Shown here: piece after piece, positions 7,069 to 12,989 of the stretch
How positions within the stretch are numbered: the stretch's first letter is position 1
Layout: each line of letters opens with the position of its first letter
Assembly: GCA_900545665.1 (NCBI GenBank)
Contig: UQZU01000013.1
Coordinates: forward strand, 1 to 58,481
Source of the DNA: an uncultured Collinsella sp.
GTDB taxonomy: Bacteria; Actinomycetota; Coriobacteriia; Coriobacteriales; Coriobacteriaceae
Direction: 5' to 3'
Length of the DNA stretch: 58,481 nt
Program-made: the position numbers and the translations under genes
The notes under the pieces: model-generated
Seen by the model: only the letters and a program-made list of their open reading frames with translations
The model's database searches: none
What the model was told of the DNA's origin: nothing

Positions 7069-8217
7069 CTAGAACACCTCCATCATCAACTTCGCGACCG
7101 AGCGCACGACCGGCACGGTCACGGAGTTGCCGAACTGCCTGTATGCCTGAGTATCCGACACCGGGATGATGAACTCATCGGGAAATCCTTGCAGGCGCGC
7201 GCATTCGCGGGGAGTGAGTTTACGAGGGTTTTTTCCTTCCTGCCCGACCAGAATCTCGCTGCCATCCTTGTGGTACCGGGCGGAAAGCGTCCTTGTCGTG
7301 TCCTCTGGGCCGACCATCGAGTATCCAAAGCCGTGGCCCGCCGCCTCATGCTTTTCGCGATAGGCGCGCAGATAGGCCCATAGCTTATCCGAAATGGTGT
7401 AGCGTTCGTTTGGTTGCTCTTCGAGGATTTCCCCTAGCGTATGTCCCGGTCCCGGCACCTCAAGGTCATCCCACGAGAAGGGAACTTCCTCCCTGAACCC
7501 CACGATGTAGATGCGCTCCCTGTGCTGGCACGTCCAGTTTTTTGAATCAAGCACTTTCCAGAAAATATGGTATCCAAGGTCCTCCTCAAGCGTCTGTCGT
7601 ATGACCTTGAAGGTCTTCCCGCCGTCGTGACTCGTAAGGTTCTTAACGTTCTCAAGCAAGAAGGCCTTCGGGCGCTTGTCGCGTATGATGCGAGCGACCT
7701 CGAAAAAGAGGGTTCCCTGCGTTTTATCCTCAAAGCCGGTGGGTCTCCCCAAAGATTGCTTCTTCGAAACGCCTGCAAGGGAGAATGGCTGACAAGGAAA
7801 GCCTGCGAGCAGGACATCGAAGTCCGGTATATCGTTTGATGCGACCTGACGGATGTCGCCCGCCGGGGTCTCTCCATAGTTCATCCGGTAGGTTTTCTGG
7901 GCGAACTTATCCCACTCGCAAGAGAAGACGCACCTACCGCCAAGCTCCTGGAACGGCATTCGTATACCGCCGATGCCCGCGAAGAGATCGCAGAAGGTAA
8001 AAGGCGCGTCGCTGCGCTCCCCTTGGTCAAATGGAGCCCCCGCATCGAGCGATGCGATAAAGGCGCATTCAGCCGCCGTTGGACTAGTATCCCCAGACTC
8101 CCAGCGCCGAACGGTGCGTTCGCCAGACGAGCCCATACCAAGGGCGGCGGCGAACTCCTTTTGGGTGAGGCCGAGGTCAATTCTCTTTTGCGCTATATCA
8201 GCTGCATTTAGTTGCAT
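7069..8217 (-). CDS. DNA (cytosine-5) methyltransferase with N-terminal HTH
   Basis: Protects host DNA from the adjacent endonuclease, 382 aa. Residues 5-60 form a Cro/CI-type helix-turn-helix (LTQKEFAAALGMGSSGERTVRRWESG). The catalytic domain shows motif I CDLFAGIGGIR, motif IV GFPCQPFS with Cys142, motif VI ENV (189-191), motif VIII CQHRERIYIVG and the C-terminal QFGNSVTVPV. HTH-methyltransferase fusions of this size are known for M.SsoII and M.EcoRII, where the HTH represses the enzyme's own promoter. It is the first gene of a two-gene operon, and the 257-bp upstream gap holds the promoter and possible operator. The cognate specificity is probably CCNGG or CCWGG. Confidence 0.92.
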   Translation of the reverse strand: MQLNAADIAQKRIDLGLTQKEFAAALGMGSSGERTVRRWESGDTSPTAAECAFIASLDAGAPFDQGERSDAPFTFCDLFAGIGGIRMPFQELGGRCVFSCEWDKFAQKTYRMNYGETPAGDIRQVASNDIPDFDVLLAGFPCQPFSLAGVSKKQSLGRPTGFEDKTQGTLFFEVARIIRDKRPKAFLLENVKNLTSHDGGKTFKVIRQTLEEDLGYHIFWKVLDSKNWTCQHRERIYIVGFREEVPFSWDDLEVPGPGHTLGEILEEQPNERYTISDKLWAYLRAYREKHEAAGHGFGYSMVGPEDTTRTLSARYHKDGSEILVGQEGKNPRKLTPRECARLQGFPDEFIIPVSDTQAYRQFGNSVTVPVVRSVAKLMMEVF

Positions 8218-8249
8218 GGGACGCCTATCTTGGTTGAAAAACGGTCAAA

Positions 8250-8299
8250 CTGTCCTGTATTTACCACAGCGTTAGTCTATCACCCCGAGCGGACATGTC
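8250..8299. promoter_or_regulatory. Possible autoregulatory operator of the methyltransferase
   Basis: The 8-bp palindrome GACATGTC (8292-8299), within GGACATGTCT, and a half-site-like TGTCCTGT near 8249 lie 30-80 bp upstream of the methyltransferase. M.SsoII-type enzymes bind GGACA...TGTCC repeats. The match is suggestive only. Confidence 0.3.
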
Positions 8300-8392
8300 T
8301 TCCCCTTGCTTCAGTCCGCCTCCAAACCCCGTAGCATCAACTGGGCTTTAGGGCTTGGACACTCTACCGGAGGGCTCTAGACGCAATTGGTG

Positions 8393-8427
8393 ACGCGGGT
8401 GTCGACGGCCCGAATCCGCCGGCGGCC
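8393..8427 (+). repeat. Inverted, degenerate copy of the tRNA-Arg 3' half
   Basis: Read on the plus strand, GCGGGTGTCGACGGCCCGAA and the following bases resemble the TpsiC arm and acceptor of the minus-strand tRNA-Arg located 48 bp away. The same arrangement is present beside the displaced copy (5221-5252). It is not a functional tRNA because the 5' half is absent. Confidence 0.55.
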
Positions 8428-8438
8428 CCCGCAAACCA

Positions 8439-8474
8439 GAAACGGCGCCGCTCCCGCGACGCCGTCATATTCCC
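8439..8474 (-). terminator. Probable terminator of tRNA-Arg
   Basis: On the minus strand directly after the tRNA, ACGGCGTCGC pairs with GCGGCGCCGT with a small bulge, and TTTCTGGTTT follows. The same hairpin is present at the displaced copy (5263-5298). Confidence 0.5.
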
Positions 8475-8550
8475 TGGTGCCCCCGGGCGGATTCGAACCG
8501 TCGACACCCGCTTTAGGAGAGCGGTGCTCTATCCCCTGAGCTACGGAGGC
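8475..8550 (-). tRNA. tRNA-Arg (anticodon CCU)
   Basis: A complete 76-nt cloverleaf with encoded CCA. The acceptor GCCUCCG pairs with CGGGGGC (one G-U). D-arm sequence UAGCUCAGGGGAUAGAGCA, anticodon loop CUCCUAA closed by CCGCU/AGCGG, and TpsiC loop GGUUCGAAUCC are all present. A TACACT element lies about 10 bp upstream on the minus strand. The gene is the integration target of the R-M island: its last 23 bases are repeated at 5299-5321. Confidence 0.95.
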
Positions 8551-8609
8551 ATGTTGTACTAGTGTAGCAGATTTGCCCCTTGGCCATGTAGCGCATGGCC
8601 ACTCATCAA

Positions 8610-8645
8610 GAAGGCTCTGCAGCGAATTATCGCCGTAGAGCCTTC
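8610..8645. repeat. Hairpin upstream of tRNA-Arg
   Basis: GAAGGCTCT (8610-8618) pairs with AGAGCCTTC (8637-8645), with an inner AGCGA/TCGC match. No gene is seen between 8551 and 8842; the gap is filled by this and the next two hairpins. Confidence 0.5.
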
Positions 8646-8686
8646 TCAATAACGGAAAATTATAATCCAGAATAACGCAAAATAAT

Positions 8687-8730
8687 GGGATGGGGTTTCC
8701 TCTAACCACATGTAAGGGAAATTCCATCCC
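8687..8730. repeat. Imperfect palindromic repeat
   Basis: GGGATGG..TTTCC pairs with GGGAA..CCATCCC across a 15-nt loop. It resembles the neighbouring 46-bp palindrome family in length and in its GGAAA/TTTCC and ATCCC components. Confidence 0.5.
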
Positions 8731-8778
8731 GGTATTCGGCTAAAAAATGGGACAAGCTTTCCCAACTGGCGCTCAAAA

Positions 8779-8824
8779 GGAAAATGCATCCCGGAATGAG
8801 AACGAATTCCGGGATGCATTTTCC
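8779..8824. repeat. 46-bp perfect palindromic repeat
   Basis: Arms 8779-8797 and 8806-8824 are a perfect 19-bp inverted repeat starting GGAAAATGCATCCCGG. It is the same length and layout as three tandem elements at 32119-32288. It ends 19 bp from the ManO-like stop codon. Confidence 0.75.
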
Positions 8825-8842
8825 GCCATCTATCGCAGACGA

Positions 8843-9241
8843 CTAGTCGCCTTTGTGAAAGAGGCTTTTGATGGCAGCAGGGATGCTCTTGGCGCCCTTA
8901 GCGGTCACGTCGATAAAGTCGGGCGAACGCACGAGTTTATCCTCGTCAACGTACTTGCGGACCGCACGAAGCGTCTCTTTGTCGTCGCGCGTCGAAAACG
9001 TAAAGTGACCGTTGTCCTTGGTGAAGATGGCAAAACGCGTAATCTTCTTGGTGCCGCGCAAAACCTCGGCGGCAATATAGTCGACCTCGTCCCACGGGAT
9101 TTGAATATAATCCTCGGGATTGCGCTCGTTATAGTACTCGAACGCCTTATTGCCCACCATCACGTTACCGTGGCTGGTAAGCCCCATCAGGCAGGTTGCC
9201 GGCGTTGCCAGATCGACCTTGCTGTTCTGAGATTGCGCCAT
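8843..9241 (-). CDS. manO: ManO-like DUF956 protein of the mannose PTS operon
   Basis: A 132-aa cytosolic protein that typically follows manXYZ in Gram-positive bacteria. Features seen are LATPATCLMGLTSHGNVMVG, WDEVDYIAAEVLRG and a FAIFTKDNGHFTFSTRD segment, consistent with a small beta-rich fold. Start 9241 is chosen because GGAGGGCGAGG precedes it; the ORF could extend 17 codons further but without a ribosome site. Its role is proposed to be regulatory for the mannose PTS; this is known only from context. A hairpin separates it from manZ, so it may be expressed at a lower level than the permease genes. Confidence 0.8.
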   Translation of the reverse strand: MAQSQNSKVDLATPATCLMGLTSHGNVMVGNKAFEYYNERNPEDYIQIPWDEVDYIAAEVLRGTKKITRFAIFTKDNGHFTFSTRDDKETLRAVRKYVDEDKLVRSPDFIDVTAKGAKSIPAAIKSLFHKGD

Positions 9242-9269
9242 ACGCGCCTCGCCCTCCAATAAAAACAAT

Positions 9270-9305
9270 CGGACCGCATCCAGTGTACCCACCGGGTGCG
9301 GTCCG
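9270..9305 (-). terminator. Hairpin between manZ and manO
   Basis: CGGACCGCATCC pairs with GGGTGCGGTCCG, with TTGTTTTTATT downstream on the minus strand. It is likely a partial terminator within the operon. Confidence 0.6.
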
Positions 9306-9361
9306 TTTCAATGGCTCAAAAGCCCTTACCTAGCAACTCTCGGTCTTAAGCCGAAGCGTGC

Positions 9362-10282
9362 TTACATGAAGCCGCAGAAGCGACCGATGATGCCGACGGC
9401 GAAGAGAGCCAGGATGATGACGATCGGGCTAACCTTCTTCTTGAGGAGCTTGCAGACCAGCAGGGTCAGGCACACGGCGGCAAGGCCGGGGATAAGCTGA
9501 TCGAGGTTACCCTGGAGCGTGGTGACCTTCATCTGATCAAGGGCGGTAGCACCGACGGAGTTGTACATCGTCAGCGCTTCCTTGATACCCTCGGAACCGG
9601 AGGGCAGGCTAGCCCAGTCGATAAAGGCGCCAGCAGACTGCTTGACCGTGGAGACGATCGGGGTGAAGGAAATGGACACCCAGCGCTCGACCAGGGCGCC
9701 GATGATGAACATACCCAGGATGGAAGCGCCCTCGGTGACCTTGCCCATCAGACCGCCGGAGAGGTCCTTGGCGATAGAGGAGCCGACCTTGTAGCCAAAC
9801 TCCTGTGTGTACCACAGGAAAGCGTAACGGATGATGTTCCACGCGAAGAAGAACAGCAGCGGACCGACGATGCTGCCGGACATGGCCAGGGAAGCGCCCA
9901 GAGCGCCCAGAATCGGGCGAAGGGTGAACCAGAAGACGGGGTCACCGACGCCGGCGAGCGGGCCCATCATACCGACCTTGACGCCCTGGATGGCGACGTC
10001 ATCGATCGGAGCACCGTTGGCGCGCTCCTCCTCGAGGGCGAGGGTAACGCCAATGACGGGGGCGGAAACATAGGGGTGGGTGTTATAGAACTCCAGGTGG
10101 CGCTTAAGCGCGGCAATCTGGTCATCCTTGCTGGTGTAGAGCTTCTTGATCGCAGGGATCATTGCGAAGCACCAGCCGCCGTTCTGCATACGCTCGTAGT
10201 TCCACGAGCCCTGAAGGAACTGATGACGGAAGCAAACCTTCTTACGGTCAGCCTTGGTGAGCTGAATCTTGTTCTCTGCCAT
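9362..10282 (-). CDS. manZ: PTS mannose family EIID component
   Basis: Membrane subunit of the mannose-class permease, 306 aa. It begins with the cytosolic part KVCFRHQFLQGSWNYERMQNGGW typical of EIID and ends in hydrophobic segments (LLKKKVSPIVIILALFAVGIIG). Start 10282 (MAENKIQ) follows AGGGGAG with 8-bp spacing. It pairs with EIIC (ManY) to form the channel that moves mannose, glucose or related sugars while ManX phosphorylates them. It starts 16 bp after the manY stop. Assignment is secure; exact sugar specificity is not. Confidence 0.92.
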   Translation of the reverse strand: MAENKIQLTKADRKKVCFRHQFLQGSWNYERMQNGGWCFAMIPAIKKLYTSKDDQIAALKRHLEFYNTHPYVSAPVIGVTLALEEERANGAPIDDVAIQGVKVGMMGPLAGVGDPVFWFTLRPILGALGASLAMSGSIVGPLLFFFAWNIIRYAFLWYTQEFGYKVGSSIAKDLSGGLMGKVTEGASILGMFIIGALVERWVSISFTPIVSTVKQSAGAFIDWASLPSGSEGIKEALTMYNSVGATALDQMKVTTLQGNLDQLIPGLAAVCLTLLVCKLLKKKVSPIVIILALFAVGIIGRFCGFM

Positions 10283-10298
10283 ATGTATCACTCCCCTC

Positions 10299-11117
10299 CT
10301 ACTCGTAATCGTTCAGAATGTCGCCGAGCGGGTCGCCGGAGCCACCGCCCATGCCGCCACCCTGCTTGGCCAGATCCTTAAGGCCAAGGTAGATGAGGGC
10401 AAGGGAGATGCCGATGAGGCCAAGGGCGATCAGCGTGAGCTGAGGGATGGCAGCAAGGACAAAGCCGAGGATAAAGAACGGCCAGGTCTCCTTGGTGGCC
10501 ATCATGTTGATGACCATGGCGTAACCGACGGAAGCGACCATGCCGCCGCCGACGGCCATGCCGCCGGACAGCCAGTCGGGCATAGCGTTAAGCGCGTTGG
10601 TAACAGCCTCGGCCGGGATGACGCACAGAAGTACTGCCGGGATGGCGATACGAAGGCCCTGCATGAGGATGGCAGCGTACTGCCAGCGCTCGATGCCGGA
10701 GAAGTCGCCCTTCTCGGCGCAACCGTCCATGGCGTGAGCGATAGCGGTAGCAATGGTACGGCAGATCATGGTCAGGAACAGACCAGCGACCGACAGCGGG
10801 ACGGCGACGGCGATGGCCGCGGTAACGGCCTTGGCCGAATCAGTGGCGCCGCCGTTGAGGGCGAGCACCATGATGATCGAAGAAGCGACCGAGGCCAGAG
10901 CGGCGTCAGGCGCGACGGCGGCGCCGACGTTAGCCCAGCCAAGGGCCATCATCTGGAGCGAACCGCCCAGGAGGATGCCCTCCTGAAGGTGACCGGTTAC
11001 GAGACCGATAAGCGTGCATGCCACGAGCGGCTGATGGAACTGGAACTCATCCAGAACGCCTTCCATACCGGCAAGCAACGCGACAATCGCAACAAGCAGA
11101 ATAGTGATTGCAGACAT
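10299..11117 (-). CDS. manY: PTS mannose/sorbose family EIIC component
   Basis: Polytopic EIIC subunit of 272 aa with many hydrophobic segments and the family sequence LGWANVGAAVAPDAALASV. It translocates the sugar together with EIID. An AAAGGAGGG ribosome site precedes ATG 11117. The gene lies 18 bp after manX and 16 bp before manZ, in the normal manXYZ order. The C-terminus is glycine-rich (KQGGGMGGGSGDPLGD), a common tail in this family. Confidence 0.92.
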   Translation of the reverse strand: MSAITILLVAIVALLAGMEGVLDEFQFHQPLVACTLIGLVTGHLQEGILLGGSLQMMALGWANVGAAVAPDAALASVASSIIMVLALNGGATDSAKAVTAAIAVAVPLSVAGLFLTMICRTIATAIAHAMDGCAEKGDFSGIERWQYAAILMQGLRIAIPAVLLCVIPAEAVTNALNAMPDWLSGGMAVGGGMVASVGYAMVINMMATKETWPFFILGFVLAAIPQLTLIALGLIGISLALIYLGLKDLAKQGGGMGGGSGDPLGDILNDYE

Positions 11118-11135
11118 GTATCGGACCCTCCTTTA

Positions 11136-12125
11136 CTATGCTTGAGCGGCCAGTTCGGCCTTAGCTTTCTTCAACATGGCGTCGAGATCCTCGGAGGCAT
11201 CCGAAGGAACCTTGCGGACCTCGAACTTGACGCCCTTGGCCTTGAGGGCCTCGAGAGTCTTAACGTCGTCATCGCCCATAGCGACGGCGTTGGTGACGAC
11301 GACCTTGCCCTTGGAGTGAGCCATGGAACCGATGTTGACTTCCTTGATGTCGACGCCGGCCTCGATGGCCTTGAGCAGATCCTGCGGGTTCTCGAAGAGC
11401 AGCATGGCCTTGGTGTCACCAAAACGCGTGTCCTTGACGACCTCAGCCATCTTCTTGATGGGCACGACGTTGGCATGGACTCCCGGAGGGGCAGCCTGCT
11501 CGATCATGGTCTTGCGGAGCTCGTCGTGAGCAACGCCGTCGGAAACCACGATGATGCGGTTGGGGTTGATCTGCTTGGTCCACGTGGTGGCCACCTGACC
11601 ATGCAGCAGACGGGTGTCGATACGGACGTGGGCGATCTTGATGTGCCCGTCGCCGATGACCGTTCCCGGAGGGATGGCGCCTGCAGGAGCAGCGGCGGCC
11701 ACAGCCGGCTTCTTCTCCTCGGGCTCCAGAGACTCGGGCTTGACGCGCACGCCAGCCTTAGCCTCAGTCACGAGATGTTTTGCGATCGCATGTGCAGTGT
11801 TCTTTGCGTCAAAGCGCTGCGAATATGCCTCGATGAGCATAGGCAGGTTGACACCGGTGACGATAGCCCAGGAATCGTGGCCCTCGATGAGCCCGCTGAT
11901 CTGGTTGAACGGCGTGCCGCCCCACAGATCAACGAGGAAGAGCACCTGCTCCTGGTCCTCGAAGGAAGCGACTGCTTCCTCGACCTTGGCACGGAAATCG
12001 TCGGGGCCCATGCTCGGCTCGAGCGAGACCACGGCAACAGACGGCTGATCGCCAAAGACCATCGAGCCCGTCTGCTTGATTCCAGCTGCCAAGTCCCCGT
12101 GGCTAGCAAGAACAATACTTACCAT
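11136..12125 (-). CDS. manX: PTS mannose family EIIAB component
   Basis: Fused phosphocarrier of 329 aa. EIIA (about 1-125) has His9 in VLASHGDLA as the first phosphorylation site and DLWGGTPFN. An Ala/Pro-rich linker (about 135-160) leads to EIIB (165-325), with the second phospho-histidine in RIDTRLLHGQV. It receives phosphate from HPr and passes it to the sugar crossing ManYZ. ATG 12125 is preferred over GTG 12128 because GGAGG lies seven bases upstream. First gene of the operon. Confidence 0.94.
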   Translation of the reverse strand: MVSIVLASHGDLAAGIKQTGSMVFGDQPSVAVVSLEPSMGPDDFRAKVEEAVASFEDQEQVLFLVDLWGGTPFNQISGLIEGHDSWAIVTGVNLPMLIEAYSQRFDAKNTAHAIAKHLVTEAKAGVRVKPESLEPEEKKPAVAAAAPAGAIPPGTVIGDGHIKIAHVRIDTRLLHGQVATTWTKQINPNRIIVVSDGVAHDELRKTMIEQAAPPGVHANVVPIKKMAEVVKDTRFGDTKAMLLFENPQDLLKAIEAGVDIKEVNIGSMAHSKGKVVVTNAVAMGDDDVKTLEALKAKGVKFEVRKVPSDASEDLDAMLKKAKAELAAQA

Positions 12126-12195
12126 CACATAACCTCCTTTTTGTCTACGTATTTCCTACACGACATGAAAGGAGTATAGCTGTTTGGTTTGTGGA

Positions 12196-12201
12196 ATTAT
12201 A
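12196..12201 (-). promoter_or_regulatory. Candidate -10 box of the man operon
   Basis: A perfect TATAAT on the minus strand lies about 70 bp upstream of manX; no clear -35 is seen. The rest of the 12126-12452 gap is AT-rich and holds only a small CAAGCGC/GCGCTTG hairpin near 12361-12378; no gene is supported. Confidence 0.4.
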
Positions 12202-12452
12202 GCTAAATCCGCAAAAGGTTGGATTATTTGTTTAAACGTCTAGGTTTGTTACAAGTTGATTACGTTACTGCTTTTTGACTCATTACACGACAAGGCGTCG
12301 CTCATCAAGCCAAGCATTTTACAGATACAAGCAGGCTGTTCATTAATATCGATTTTAGGCAAGCGCGAATGCGCTTGTACTGCCGCTATTTTGTTTAAAC
12401 AGACATGGCTTGACTATTTTCGTGACTTATGGTCTATGAAACCACTCAAAAT

Positions 12453-12520
12453 AGTTGCGGTGGAATAGTTCTTGTTTAAGAGCCAGAAGGCTGGATTTAG
12501 GAACTATTTCACCGCAACTT
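12453..12520. repeat. 68-bp palindromic element, copy A
   Basis: Begins AGTTGCGGTGGAATAGTTC and ends with the inverse, with a variable centre. Three more 68-bp copies are at 19466, 32815 and 53283. It lies 10 bp after the hypA stop. Confidence 0.8.
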
Positions 12521-12530
12521 ATAGGGAATC

Positions 12531-12959
12531 CTAGGCGATGTGGAGTGGGTTGGCGGCGTCGACGGCATCGGGGGCGTCGGAGAGGCCGTCAGGAGCAGCG
12601 TCTGCCGGATCCTCTTCGGGGGTCTCGATCTGCTTGATCATGACCTCCTGGCCCTGCAGCAGGTATGTCTCGCCGCTACCGCAATGGGGACAGGTCTTGC
12701 CGTGCTCGACCGTCGCGTAGTCGCAGCCACACGCCTCGCAATGTGTCACGGCCTCGACGGACTCCACGATAAGCTCCGCGCCCTGCGCGATAGGCTTTTT
12801 ATCTGCTGCCCAGCGCCAAGCGTCGAGCAGCAAGTCGGGAACGACGCCCGAGACCTCGCCCAGCAGCAACGTCACGCTCGAAACGCGACGCACGCCATGA
12901 GCGCGCGCCACATTCTCGACATCGCGAATGATGTGATAGACGATTCCGAGCTCGTGCAC
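12531..12959 (-). CDS. hypA: Hydrogenase/urease nickel metallochaperone HypA
   Basis: Delivers nickel to [NiFe] enzymes, 142 aa. The N-terminal MHE nickel-binding motif is intact (MHELGIVYHII), and a zinc site is formed by THCEACG and CPHCGSGE. An acidic, Ala/Asp-rich tail of about 25 residues extends beyond the usual HypA length. It lies 30 bp downstream of the large Fe-S flavoprotein on the same strand and is separated by 28 kb from hypFCDE. No hydrogenase subunit is nearby, so its partner enzyme is outside the window. Confidence 0.92.
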   Translation of the reverse strand: MHELGIVYHIIRDVENVARAHGVRRVSSVTLLLGEVSGVVPDLLLDAWRWAADKKPIAQGAELIVESVEAVTHCEACGCDYATVEHGKTCPHCGSGETYLLQGQEVMIKQIETPEEDPADAAPDGLSDAPDAVDAANPLHIA

Positions 12960-12989
12960 TTTTTCCTCCGCCGTTCCCGTTATGACTAC

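Noticed and set aside
8559..8664. TATAAT at 8659-8664 as the tRNA-Arg promoter
   Set aside because: It would give a leader of about 100 nt containing a hairpin, and no -35 is visible; the TACACT nearer the gene is more plausible.
10269..12179. A 636-aa plus-strand reading frame opposite manXY
   Set aside because: It is the antisense of three well-supported PTS genes, with low-complexity His/Asp/Gly composition typical of a high-GC shadow frame.
12256..12468. A 70-aa plus-strand ORF in the man upstream gap
   Set aside because: No ribosome site, runs into the 68-bp repeat, and has no recognisable features.
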